This document shows, one piece after another, positions 36,889 through 45,404 of a DNA stretch of 64,000 bases (its first letter is position 1; every line of letters begins with the position of its first letter). The stretch comes from Micavibrio_A sp964539025 (GTDB lineage: Bacteria; Pseudomonadota; Alphaproteobacteria; Micavibrionales; Micavibrionaceae), in NCBI GenBank assembly GCA_964539025.1, contig CAZIFA010000001.1:62001-126000 (forward strand), read 5' to 3'. The notes under the pieces are model-generated. The model was not told the DNA's origin. It worked only from the letters and a program-made list of their open reading frames with translations, and made no database searches. Made by a program: the position numbers and the translations under genes.

Positions 36889-37001
36889 AACGGCGCGATG
36901 CTTTTCGGCTTGCGCTTTGTACATGACATCGCCACCCAGCCCTAAGGCCGAGTAGCGACACATTCGCGGCAGTGTCGTGGTAGCCGCACTTGATGGGGAT
37001 A

Positions 37002-37559
37002 TTAAGAACTCCTCTTGCTGCAATGAAGACCCAAACGCAAGTTCTTTTGAAAAAAGCATATTCCATGCCCGGGTGTAAGGATGGGTTGAATAATCTTAAT
37101 GCCACTATAGATCGCACAACCCATCTGGTCGAACAGCTTCTTTCTTTGGCAAGATTGCAAAATGATACACTTCCGATGAAAGCCGTCAATCTTTCCGATT
37201 TGCTGCATGAAGTTATTGACGAAATGAAGGGCGCTGCAGAACGAAAACATCAAACATTGAACGCGGATATAGCTGATCATATTCTAACAAAAGGACACTC
37301 CGATTCCCTTTACATTCTCATTCGCAATATCTTAGACAATGCCGTAAAATACACACCTGATGCTGGCAAAATATCTATTGCTTTAAGACCGGATAAAACT
37401 TTGATTATATCTGACAGCGGATCAGGCATTTCGGAGGCAGATAAAATGCGCGTGTTCAATCGTTTTGTGCGGGTCGATAAAACAGGCCAGACAGGAAGCG
37501 GTTTAGGGTTAAGCCCCAGACCAATACACGATCAGTCTGCGAGCACTCTAAACGCTTAG
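37002..37559 (+). pseudogene. Displaced, inverted catalytic core of the QseC-like kinase
   Basis: It begins TTA then RTPLAAMKTQTQVLLKKA, the continuation of the H-box lost from the leftward fragment, and runs through the N-box LIRNILDNAVKYTPDAG, G1 ISDSGSGISEAD and G2 GQTGSGLGL, ending at a TTA (37509-37511). The remaining residues to the stop at 37559 are unrelated. The strand is opposite to the rest of the kinase. It lacks an initiating region and the phospho-accepting His itself, so it is not functional. Confidence 0.82.
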
Positions 37560-37827
37560 CGGAGTTTTCTAAACTGGTTTTTTCAAGGTTGTTTTGAAAG
37601 CGAAGTTCTCTCCAAAACTAGCGCTATTATTGACAAAGCGATTCCAGATCAAAGAGTTAAGAGAATTTCGGGAGTGCTTTTATTGAACCAAAAGTGAAAT
37701 TATTGATGTTTTGTTGGGTTTTTGCCGATTTGAGGCTTTGTTACCCCAGGGTTACCCCAACGCTTTCGAGCGTTTTAAGGGCAAAACGATTTTAATGCTT
37801 AATTGATTGATTTGGTTCGGTGATAAA

Positions 37828-37903
37828 TGGTGCCCAGGGACGGAATCGAACCGCCGACACAGGGATTTTCAATCCCTTGCTCTACCGACTGAGCTACCTG
37901 GGC
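37828..37903 (-). tRNA. tRNA-Phe (anticodon GAA)
   Basis: A 76-base cloverleaf including an encoded CCA. Acceptor stem GCCCAGG pairs with CCTGGGC, the anticodon stem AGGGA / TCCCT carries the GAA anticodon, and the T-arm contains GGTTCGATTCC. It served as the integration target of the adjacent island and remains intact. Confidence 0.97.
37836..37872. repeat. 37-bp direct repeat within tRNA-Phe (att-like site, right)
   Basis: Identical to 34743-34779. At this copy the sequence is part of the intact tRNA-Phe gene, so this is the junction where the island ends. Confidence 0.85.
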
Positions 37904-37976
37904 ATCAAGAGGGGTGGTTTCGGTAAGAGGCTCTTATAAAAGAAAGAATAGGGGCTGTCCAGTCCCGATTTCTTCC

Positions 37977-39206
37977 CTAGCCAGCGTTCAAACTTTCAAC
38001 ATTATCAAGGCGTTCGGCCAGTGGCGGGGTGCGGCGTTTGCGGGTGATTTCAAGCAGGCCGAGCGCCGTCATGCCATGAATTTGCACGGTGCAGGGGTCG
38101 GTGTCGAAAATCTCCTCCAGCCGCTTCGTAAACTCCACCTGATCCGCCTTTTTGGGAAATTTCAGGAAATCGATCAGGATGATGCCCCCGGCGTTGCGCA
38201 GACGTATTTGCCGCGCGATCTCAATCGCGGCCTCGATATTCACCTCCACCACCGGGCGCGTGTCGCCGCCGCGATTGACATCGATAGCCGTGAGCGCCGC
38301 TGCGTTCTGGATGATGATCGATCCGCCATTGGGGAGCAGGCCGTATTCTTGAAACAGATCCTCGATATCGCCGAGCAGGCCACGATGGTCAAACAGTGCA
38401 AGGTCTGAATCTGCATCTTCGAGTTCAACAGGGTAGATTTTGGGAACAAGATCAGGCCCGAATATTTCACACCATTCTTCGATCTGCTTGTATCGGTCCA
38501 TCGTTACAATCTCGATACGTTCGATATTACTGCCTGCTTGATCGCCGATCGTGCGCTGGAAGGAATCCGATCCTTCCAAGATTAGTTTTGGCTTATCGCC
38601 GCTCAGCGTGGGCTGGATTTTCTCCCACATGCTTTGCAGAATTTTTGCCTCGCGCAGCAGAATGTCCATCTGCGTGTCTTCGGATGATGCGCGCAGGATA
38701 AGGCCTTTCAATGGTTCGAATGCCGCCATCATGCTCATCATCTGGTCGCGCAGCTTCTTGTTGCGGATACGCGACGATACCTGATTTTCATTCATCATCG
38801 GCGCGTAGATCAAAAACCGGCCGGGCAGGGTGACATCCATGCTCACTTTTGGCGTTTTATCTTCACGGATAAATTCAAAATCGGCTTCGTGGCGCAGATA
38901 GCCGCTTTTGGCCTGCACGGCGATCATCTGGCCCGGCTGCAACAATTTGGCAATCGATACATCGCCGCCCTTGGTCACTTCGCCGTTCTTGCCCACGATA
39001 CGCACATCGGCGTTATAAAGAATGCCTTCGTTGGTCCCGTCTAGCGAGACAAACACGGCATCCATCGATTTTTCTATTCTGGTGACCTTGGCCCAATAGA
39101 TGGAGCCCCAGCGCACGGCTTCGCCCGGCGGGTCGACCTCGAGTCCTTGCAGCTTGCCGCCTTCGGTGGCCGCAACCCACAATCCGCCGTCCAGTTCTTC
39201 GACCAT
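37977..39206 (-). CDS. rng: Ribonuclease E/G family endoribonuclease
   Basis: The ATG at 39206 gives 409 residues, an RNase G-type length without the long RNase E scaffold. An S1-like RNA-binding domain (IYWAKVTRIEKSMDAVFVSL) is followed by the catalytic region with DVNRGGD and LRNAGGIILIDFLKFP, whose acidic residues bind Mg. The short C-terminal tail lacks the RNase E zinc-link cysteine motif region beyond it. Role: processing of rRNA precursors and mRNA decay. It sits directly after maf and infA on the same strand, a typical alphaproteobacterial order. Confidence 0.87.
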   Translation of the reverse strand: MVEELDGGLWVAATEGGKLQGLEVDPPGEAVRWGSIYWAKVTRIEKSMDAVFVSLDGTNEGILYNADVRIVGKNGEVTKGGDVSIAKLLQPGQMIAVQAKSGYLRHEADFEFIREDKTPKVSMDVTLPGRFLIYAPMMNENQVSSRIRNKKLRDQMMSMMAAFEPLKGLILRASSEDTQMDILLREAKILQSMWEKIQPTLSGDKPKLILEGSDSFQRTIGDQAGSNIERIEIVTMDRYKQIEEWCEIFGPDLVPKIYPVELEDADSDLALFDHRGLLGDIEDLFQEYGLLPNGGSIIIQNAAALTAIDVNRGGDTRPVVEVNIEAAIEIARQIRLRNAGGIILIDFLKFPKKADQVEFTKRLEEIFDTDPCTVQIHGMTALGLLEITRKRRTPPLAERLDNVESLNAG

Positions 39207-39219
39207 GATATCCAAAGGA

Positions 39220-39798
39220 TCAATCTTTCTTGTAGCCAGCAGCTTCGAGCAACCGCACCGTATCATACAATGACAGGCCGATCACGTTGGTATAAGACCC
39301 CGACAAAAATTTCACGAACGTAGCGGCCATACCCTGAATGGCGTAACCGCCCGCTTTTCCTTCCCAATCTCGCCCAACAATATAGGCCTCTATATCGTCT
39401 TGGGAAAGGCGGCGGAAAGAAACGACGGTTTCACATAGTTTGCTACGCATCTTGCCATCGGGCGATGCAACACAGATACCACCGTAAACTTTGTGGCGGC
39501 GACCTGACAAGATTTTCAAAATCCTTCGCGCGTCCGCTTCATCGACTGGCTTATCGAGCACGCGCCGTCCACAGGCGACGACACTGTCCGCGGCAAGAAT
39601 GAAGGCGCCAGGATTTTGCTTTGCGATCTTTTCGCACTTTTCCTGTGCGAGGCGCAGTGCGAATGCGCGCGGCAATTCACCCTTGTGCAAAGTCTCATCG
39701 ATGTCGGCGGGGATAACGGCGTCCGGTTTGATGCCGACCTGTGCGAGTAGCTCAAGGCGGCGGGGCGAAGCGCTTGCGAGGATAATCTTATTTTTCAC
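39220..39798 (-). CDS. maf: Maf-family nucleotide pyrophosphatase
   Basis: Starting at a GTG (39798) that overlaps infA by 11 bases, it has 192 residues. The Maf signature IILASASPRRLELLAQVG opens the protein, followed by the conserved DIDET, LAADSVV and GKAGGYAIQGMAATFV. Maf proteins hydrolyse non-canonical or house-cleaning NTPs to NMP. A longer ATG start exists upstream but would be wholly antisense to infA coding, so it is rejected. The stop lies 13 bases before the rng start. Confidence 0.9.
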   Translation of the reverse strand: MKNKIILASASPRRLELLAQVGIKPDAVIPADIDETLHKGELPRAFALRLAQEKCEKIAKQNPGAFILAADSVVACGRRVLDKPVDEADARRILKILSGRRHKVYGGICVASPDGKMRSKLCETVVSFRRLSQDDIEAYIVGRDWEGKAGGYAIQGMAATFVKFLSGSYTNVIGLSLYDTVRLLEAAGYKKD

Positions 39799-40006
39799 GG
39801 AAGATGATGCGGCCCTTGGATAAATCATAGGGCGTCATTTCAACAACCACGGTGTCGCCTTCGAGAACGCGGATGCGGTTTTTGCGCATCTTGCCGGCGG
39901 TGTGGGCGAGGACGATGTGATCGTTTTCCAGCTTCACGCGGAACATCGCGTTCGGCAGAACTTCGGTAACGGTGCCTTTAAATTCGATCAGATCTTCTTT
40001 GGCCAT
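39788..40006 (-). CDS. infA: Translation initiation factor IF-1
   Basis: This is the full 72-residue S1-like OB-fold protein: MAKEDLIEFKGTVTEVLPN, FRVKLENDHIVLAHTAGKMRKNRIRV (trimmed in part), ending YDLSKGRIIFREK. IF-1 binds the 30S A site during initiation. It overlaps the maf start, forming an infA-maf-rng run on the minus strand. Confidence 0.97.
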   Translation of the reverse strand: MAKEDLIEFKGTVTEVLPNAMFRVKLENDHIVLAHTAGKMRKNRIRVLEGDTVVVEMTPYDLSKGRIIFREK

Positions 40007-40160
40007 AAATCTTTTAAAACCCTTGGTTTTTTGCGGTTATTTCGCGGTTAAAACTGTATACTCCCCGCTATGGAATATTGCAAACCTGAATTGAAAGTTT
40101 AGATTTGACTATGAGTTAGATTTGTTATAATTATGGCAAACGATGAATGAGGGAATTATC

Positions 40161-40355
40161 ATGTTCACAGGTCCGGAAAACAGACGAAAACCACCGACAT
40201 TAGACATGCCATTTATTAATGCTGGGCGGTTGGCTAAAGCTGAAGAGGTAAAACCGCCGAAACCAGTAGCTAAAATCGGGGATGTTACCGATGGAAATTC
40301 TTTCGAATGGCGTGATACGGAACCGGGCTATAAAGTCACGACCTTTAAACTGTAA
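40161..40355 (+). CDS. Small protein of unknown function
   Basis: The ATG at 40161 follows GAGGGA and gives 64 residues beginning MFTGPENRRKPPTLDMPF, proline/lysine-rich in the middle and ending GYKVTTFKL. No family is recognised and no membrane segment or cysteine is present. It is divergent from infA and convergent with the UPF0262 gene, which ends immediately after it. Composition resembles genuine coding sequence, but evidence is limited. Confidence 0.5.
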   Translation: MFTGPENRRKPPTLDMPFINAGRLAKAEEVKPPKPVAKIGDVTDGNSFEWRDTEPGYKVTTFKL

Positions 40356-40838
40356 TCATCCCTGCCACAACCGCGCCTGATCCATATGCAGCACACAGAT
40401 CAGTGTAAAAAACCGCCGCGCGGTGGCGTGATCCATTTCAACCTTATCTTTTAATCGTTCGATCATAAGGCCTGCGGCTTCGTTGTGAAGCCCGCGCCGC
40501 GCCATATCGATAGGCTCTAACTTGACCGCGTTGCCTTCGGCACGTGCCTTCTCATAACTTTCGATCATCAGGAAATAATCACGGATGATGGAACGGTATG
40601 GCGAAAGCGACAGAATAAGCGCGGGCATCTCCGCGTCATCGTTGTCAACGGCTTTCAACGCTAGCTGATGATTATAGATCGATAAATCGATGTGATACGG
40701 CTGCTGCCCACCAGTATGGAATTTTAAAACACCTTCATGGCATAAATCCGCAATCGCGCGGTCCTGTTCACCTTTCATGGCGGTGGGTGCTGAACCGTGT
40801 GGATAATGAAGCGTAACGGATGTAATATTTGATGGCAT
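40356..40838 (-). CDS. UPF0262 family protein
   Basis: The 160-residue product matches the UPF0262 pattern by its C-terminal MDHATARRFFTLICVLHMDQ and the internal LSPYRSIIRDYFLMIESY. The family is alphaproteobacterial, of unknown function, and usually lies between his genes and infA, as it does here with hisG upstream. No enzyme motif is visible. Confidence 0.85.
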   Translation of the reverse strand: MPSNITSVTLHYPHGSAPTAMKGEQDRAIADLCHEGVLKFHTGGQQPYHIDLSIYNHQLALKAVDNDDAEMPALILSLSPYRSIIRDYFLMIESYEKARAEGNAVKLEPIDMARRGLHNEAAGLMIERLKDKVEMDHATARRFFTLICVLHMDQARLWQG

Positions 40839-40851
40839 GACGGAAATTATT

Positions 40852-40917
40852 AACTACAGAGTTCGCAGAGTCCACAGAGTATTTTAATCTCTGTCTGTCT
40901 CTGCGTGCTCTGTAGTT
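40852..40917. repeat. Imperfect 66-bp palindrome
   Basis: The arms AACTACAGAG and CTCTGTAGTT are perfect inverted repeats at the two ends. Inside, CGCAGAG / CTCTGCG and CACAGAG / CTCTGT continue the pairing. It fills almost the whole gap between hisG and the UPF0262 gene. Confidence 0.7.
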
Positions 40918-40923
40918 TAAGAA

Positions 40924-41574
40924 TTAAACGCAGGCGCGGAATTTCGCGATCCATTCCTGCATCACATCGGGCATGGTTTTTAATGCAGTGCGGTTGACGA
41001 TCAGGCGCGACGACACATCCATGATCTTCTCAACTTCGACGAGATTGTTGGCTTCGAGTGTTCCGCCACTGGAAACCAGATCGACGATGCGGCGGGCGAG
41101 GCCGAGCGAAGGGGCGATCTCCATCGCGCCGTTCAGCTTGATACACTCAGTCTGTACACCGCGCGCGGCAAAATGTTTGCGCGTAAGGTTGGGATATTTC
41201 GTTGCGACGCGGATATGGCTCCATTGTTTTGGATTGTCTTTCGCGGCTTCCGACTCATGCATGGCCACGGAAAGACGGCACCTGCCTATTTTCAAATCGA
41301 CGGGGGCATATAATTCCGGGTAATCGAATTCTTCTAATACGTCCGATCCCGCCACGCCCAGATGCGCCGCGCCGAACGCCGTGAAGGTTGCGACATCGAA
41401 TGACCGGACACGGATGATATCGAGCCCGGGCAGGTTTGTTTTGAATTGCAGAAGGCGTGAGGATTCATCGTAGAAGGCGGGCTCGGGCGCAATTCCCGCG
41501 CCGTCCAAAAACGGCTGCAGCTCTTCTAAAATACGGCCCTTTGGCAGGGCGAGGATGAGTTTGGGCGTTGTCAT
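40924..41574 (-). CDS. hisG: ATP phosphoribosyltransferase, short form
   Basis: The 216-residue product begins LILALPKGRILEELQPFL and contains the PRPP-binding segment SSGGTLEANNLVEVE and LGVAGSDVLEE. It lacks the C-terminal regulatory domain, so it is the short HisG that requires HisZ. It catalyses the first step of histidine biosynthesis. No hisZ or hisD lies adjacent in the window. Confidence 0.93.
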   Translation of the reverse strand: MTTPKLILALPKGRILEELQPFLDGAGIAPEPAFYDESSRLLQFKTNLPGLDIIRVRSFDVATFTAFGAAHLGVAGSDVLEEFDYPELYAPVDLKIGRCRLSVAMHESEAAKDNPKQWSHIRVATKYPNLTRKHFAARGVQTECIKLNGAMEIAPSLGLARRIVDLVSSGGTLEANNLVEVEKIMDVSSRLIVNRTALKTMPDVMQEWIAKFRACV

Positions 41575-41688
41575 GACAAGGGAATATCACGAACAATACC
41601 AGCAATGAAAGAGAAATTAAAAGGTTAATGGCCGTTGCTTTGACAAACCTATTTTTATCAGATACCCCTTGCCTTAAGGAGTATCTTT

Positions 41689-42444
41689 ATGGGTAAAGTT
41701 ATTATCTTTGATCAAGGATTATTGGGCGATGTTGAGAAAATTGAAGCGAATTGCAAGCGCTTCTTTTGCAAAGCACTGGATGTTGTAGCTGATCAGTTGA
41801 CAATAGATCGACTGACAGATGACAAAAAATCAGAAATTCTTTCCTACGATATGTTCGTAGATGTTCTGGCAAGGCCTGTTGATCCTAATGAAATAAAAGG
41901 CACTATCACAGCTTTTAAAATAGTCGCCGAAGAATTTTTAGATGTTAGCGGCGATCATCCATATCTGGAAGGATCAGCGAAAGCTTTGGTGGAATTAGAT
42001 GCTGATGAGTACAATATTATTCCATCTGATGTCGTTTCATTTATAAATGAAATCGATGAGCAAGCCGAACGTTATCACTATGGATCACATGATGGTAGAA
42101 TATGCGATATAGCTTTTTCCGCTATAGGCAACGTGAGTTTTTTAAATGCTGGCTTGGGGCGGATTAGCGGTTTAAATTTTGTTTGTGTTCATTCCCATGA
42201 CGAAATTTACCAGAAGACTATTCAAAAATTCTTGCAGGAACAATATGGAGATAGTTGTGAAGCCTTGTTTGTGACTGATGATGCTGGGACAGCCATTATG
42301 TTCGAGAATGAGGGCGTAAAGTCAGTTGTCTTTTCAGGAGATTTTGACGCCTTGAAAAAAACCATTGGCGAATTTTTATATGACGATGATTATATACCAA
42401 GGGAAAACGTCACCATGCCCGATCTAGGCCCGAAATTTGAATAG
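41689..42444 (+). CDS. Unknown protein, possible HAD-like fold
   Basis: The product has 251 residues, acidic, cytosolic. It opens GKVIIFDQGLLGDVEKI and near residue 200 has EALFVTDDAGTAIMFENEG, which loosely resembles the DD(A/G) segment and following Gly/Val strand of HAD-type proteins. The first motif lacks the canonical DxDxT/V, so the assignment is weak. Strong Shine-Dalgarno (AAGGAG) precedes the ATG. No family is recognised. It is convergent with a pair of tandem paralogues. Confidence 0.55.
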   Translation: MGKVIIFDQGLLGDVEKIEANCKRFFCKALDVVADQLTIDRLTDDKKSEILSYDMFVDVLARPVDPNEIKGTITAFKIVAEEFLDVSGDHPYLEGSAKALVELDADEYNIIPSDVVSFINEIDEQAERYHYGSHDGRICDIAFSAIGNVSFLNAGLGRISGLNFVCVHSHDEIYQKTIQKFLQEQYGDSCEALFVTDDAGTAIMFENEGVKSVVFSGDFDALKKTIGEFLYDDDYIPRENVTMPDLGPKFE

Positions 42445-42456
42445 ATTGAACGCTTG

Positions 42457-43200
42457 TCAATGTAGGCTAGGCTCCGATGGATCAGAAGCAAGATAAAGCC
42501 CGTGCCTATCATTGGAAGACTTGGAATTTACGATTTTTTTTGCCTTGTTCATTAACTTTAACAAATCACGGCACATTTCTTTGTCTAGATCGAGCAACGG
42601 GCGAATATGATCAATTGTGGGGATTAGCACTGCGTCCCACATCCACGGCATGAGGCCGCGTGATTTTTGTTGATTGTGTAACAAAGCAAAGACATTCATA
42701 TAATTTAAAAACAAGCATTCAGGGTTTTTTTGTTTGTTCAAAGATTTATCTGTCAGGTCCATGCTTTCATTCAAGAGAGTGCACGCCCGTTCAATAACGC
42801 TATCGTCTATGCCTGGAATACGGAATTTCAATTCATTGTTATCGGCAAAAGGGACTTGACCGTTAATTACTTCAACACGATATGAATTGCAGATTACCGC
42901 AACGGCTAGCACATCATAATCGGTCTTATAGTCTTTTGGAAAAAAATCAGGAGCGTATTTTTTATAAATGTCATAGCGAAGTTTTATTTCATCAATCGCC
43001 TGATCAGTTATTTTTGTATCCCATCCCTTTATGCCCTTTAGATAAGAAATACCCATAGTATGGCGTGTAACACCGACCATGAAATGCAGGGCCGCGCGTT
43101 CGACGGAGGCATTTGCCGCCAGACCAAAATGCTGTGCAACCTGTTCGGGTGTCAGTGAAGGAAAATCGGAAATATTATCGTGGCCGATTGTGTAAGCCAT
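42457..43200 (-). CDS. Unknown alpha-helical protein, paralogue B of a tandem pair
   Basis: This 247-residue, largely helical protein has no recognised family. Alignment by eye with the next gene shows a shared plan: an Ile/Glu-rich core with AIDEIKLRYDIYKKYAPDFF versus EIEYRYIMFKTYYNDFF, then VLAVAVICNSYRVEVI versus ATIVATIGNSLLPDIG, then CLFLNYMNVFALLH versus ALFLAHINALYDIAE. There is no signal peptide or membrane helix. It lies 39 bases after the paralogue on the same strand. Confidence 0.6.
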   Translation of the reverse strand: MAYTIGHDNISDFPSLTPEQVAQHFGLAANASVERAALHFMVGVTRHTMGISYLKGIKGWDTKITDQAIDEIKLRYDIYKKYAPDFFPKDYKTDYDVLAVAVICNSYRVEVINGQVPFADNNELKFRIPGIDDSVIERACTLLNESMDLTDKSLNKQKNPECLFLNYMNVFALLHNQQKSRGLMPWMWDAVLIPTIDHIRPLLDLDKEMCRDLLKLMNKAKKIVNSKSSNDRHGLYLASDPSEPSLH

Positions 43201-43239
43201 AATGCGATTTATAACAGAAAATGCGCTAAAAGGCCATGA

Positions 43240-44010
43240 TTAAAGCGCATCGAGAGTTGGTAATTGCTTTCTTGTGAATTGCCACGGATGCACAATTGTT
43301 GGCGCCACTGCTTGAATGCTTTCCGCTTTAGGAAAAAGAGCAATGATAGCTTGCTCTCCATCTATAAGGTCTTCATTCAATTTTCGCCCGATAGCTGTAG
43401 TGTAATCGACAAAAGAAAAAGCGGGAAGGATGGTGTCACGTAATCTTGTCTGAAGTTCATCGAGAGTAATATCCTCGAAATGTGTCTGGATTTCAGCAAT
43501 ATCATACAATGCGTTTATGTGGGCCAGAAAAAGGGCGGATCGTGTCGGCGGACATTCCTTGCTTATCAACCCAAGACCAAGCTCGATCGCTTCATCCCAA
43601 ATCCCGTGCGCGGCGTTTAGCGCATCTCTCGTCAATCTTCTTTGTGGCGTCGGTATATGTTTGTTAAAAATTGCCAGTTTGCCGATATCCGGCAATAAAC
43701 TGTTGCCGATGGTGGCAACAATAGTGGCATCTCTTTCGGACATTGAATCTTGCGGTTCGCCGCGAAAGAAATCGTTATAATAGGTTTTGAACATAATGTA
43801 GCGATATTCAATCTCTTCCTTACTTGCGCAATATGTTTCCCGGTCTCTTATAGTGCGCGTAACCCCGTTTTGATGAATACCGATTTCGTTGAACATGGCT
43901 CTGATGGCGGCAACGGCAAAAACATCCTCTGCAGGAACTCCAAGTTCATCGAGCAATACTTTTGGATTTGGCGGCAATTGGACAAGGTTGGAATCTTGAT
44001 ACGGTCTCAT
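43240..44010 (-). CDS. Unknown alpha-helical protein, paralogue A of a tandem pair
   Basis: The product has 256 residues, soluble, with no recognised family. It is related along its length to the following gene (shared EIEYRY..FKTYYNDFF, VATIGNS, ALFLAHINALYD). It starts 17 bases after the murA stop on the same strand, so it may be read through from the dcd-murA transcript. The paralogues suggest a local gene duplication. Confidence 0.6.
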   Translation of the reverse strand: MRPYQDSNLVQLPPNPKVLLDELGVPAEDVFAVAAIRAMFNEIGIHQNGVTRTIRDRETYCASKEEIEYRYIMFKTYYNDFFRGEPQDSMSERDATIVATIGNSLLPDIGKLAIFNKHIPTPQRRLTRDALNAAHGIWDEAIELGLGLISKECPPTRSALFLAHINALYDIAEIQTHFEDITLDELQTRLRDTILPAFSFVDYTTAIGRKLNEDLIDGEQAIIALFPKAESIQAVAPTIVHPWQFTRKQLPTLDAL

Positions 44011-44027
44011 AATTACTCCACTTAATA

Positions 44028-45404
44028 CTATCTCTCGCTCACCCGCTCGATATCCGCGCCGACACCGGTGAGTTTTTCGACGATATTTTCGTATCCGCGT
44101 TCAAGGTGATAAATGCGGTTCACGATTGTTTCACCTTCCGCAACCAATCCCGCGAGCACGAGCGCAACCGATGCACGAAGATCCGTCGCCATCACTTCCG
44201 CACCTTTGAGTTTTTCAACGCCGCGCACGATGGCAGAATTGCCCTGAATGGTGATATCCGCGCCCATGCGGCAAAGCTCTGGTACATGCATGAAACGATT
44301 TTCGAACACGGTTTCGGTCACCATGCCCGCGCCCTTGCATAACGTGAGCATCGCCATGAACTGCGCTTGTAAATCGGTGGCAAAGCCGGGGTACGGTTCC
44401 GTCATGATATCTATTCCCTTCAAATGGCTGCCGTTGCGGTGAACGAACACGTCATTGACGTCCTGCTTGATTTCCATGCCGGCGCCGGTCAGTGGCCCGA
44501 TCAGCGAAGAAAGAAAATCCACGCGCGTATTTTTTAACCGTACATCGCCGCCTGCCAATCCTACCGCACACATATAGGTTCCGGTTTCGATGCGGTCTGG
44601 AATACAGCTATGCGTGGTGCCGCTCAGCGAGCTTACACCCTCGATACGAATTTCGGAGGTGCCAAGCCCTTCGATCTTCGCGCCCATGGATATGAGCATA
44701 TTACCCTGATCGACAATTTCCGGTTCGCGGGCGGCGTTCGATAAAACCGTTACGCCTTCGGCCAATGTTGCCGCCATCATCACGTTTTCCGTCGCACCCA
44801 CAGACACGAACGGAAAGGTGATATGCGCGCCTTTCAGTCCCTTGGGTGCACGCGCCTTGACGTAACCGCCATCGAGTTCAATCTGTGCGCCCATCGCCTT
44901 AAACCCTTCAAGGTGCAGATCGATTGGGCGTGTGCCGATGGCACAACCGCCTGGCATCGAAATATCCGCTTGTCCTTCGCGGGCGAGCAGGGGGCCGAGC
45001 ACGAGAACGGAAGCGCGCATTTTGCGCACAAGGTCATACGGCGCAATCGTGGTTTTGATCTTCGGTGTTTTGAGCAATGCCACACCATCCGAGCGTAGCG
45101 CGACGGTCATCCCCAGATAATCTAGTAATTCCGAAAGCGTCCGCACATCGCCCAACGTAACGGGCATGTTCTGCAACTGCATCGGCTGGTCGGTGAGCAA
45201 GGACGCACACATATGCTTGAGTGCCGCATTTTTCGCGCCGGAGATTTGAATCTCACCCTTCAAACGATGTCCGCCGCGCACGCGCAGCGCGTTCAGATTC
45301 GAAGGCTTCACCTCGCCATGGATAATCTCGACAACCTGCCCTGCACCGTCGACCTGTTTGGTGCTGCTGGAAATGATCTCTTCGGTAACTTTGGGTTGGT
45401 TCAT
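44028..45404 (-). CDS. murA: UDP-N-acetylglucosamine 1-carboxyvinyltransferase
   Basis: The 458-residue product carries a ~36-residue N-terminal extension, then the MurA core: RVRGGHRLKGEIQISGAKNAAL, the catalytic-loop Cys in MPGGCAIGTRPIDL (near residue 152), TEPYPGFATDLQAQFMAM and the RASVALVLAGLVAEGET segment. It transfers enolpyruvate to UDP-GlcNAc, the first step of peptidoglycan synthesis. The Cys in the loop implies sensitivity to fosfomycin-type inhibition in this family. The start shares a base with the dcd stop (TAATG), so the two are coupled. Confidence 0.93.
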   Translation of the reverse strand: MNQPKVTEEIISSSTKQVDGAGQVVEIIHGEVKPSNLNALRVRGGHRLKGEIQISGAKNAALKHMCASLLTDQPMQLQNMPVTLGDVRTLSELLDYLGMTVALRSDGVALLKTPKIKTTIAPYDLVRKMRASVLVLGPLLAREGQADISMPGGCAIGTRPIDLHLEGFKAMGAQIELDGGYVKARAPKGLKGAHITFPFVSVGATENVMMAATLAEGVTVLSNAAREPEIVDQGNMLISMGAKIEGLGTSEIRIEGVSSLSGTTHSCIPDRIETGTYMCAVGLAGGDVRLKNTRVDFLSSLIGPLTGAGMEIKQDVNDVFVHRNGSHLKGIDIMTEPYPGFATDLQAQFMAMLTLCKGAGMVTETVFENRFMHVPELCRMGADITIQGNSAIVRGVEKLKGAEVMATDLRASVALVLAGLVAEGETIVNRIYHLERGYENIVEKLTGVGADIERVSER

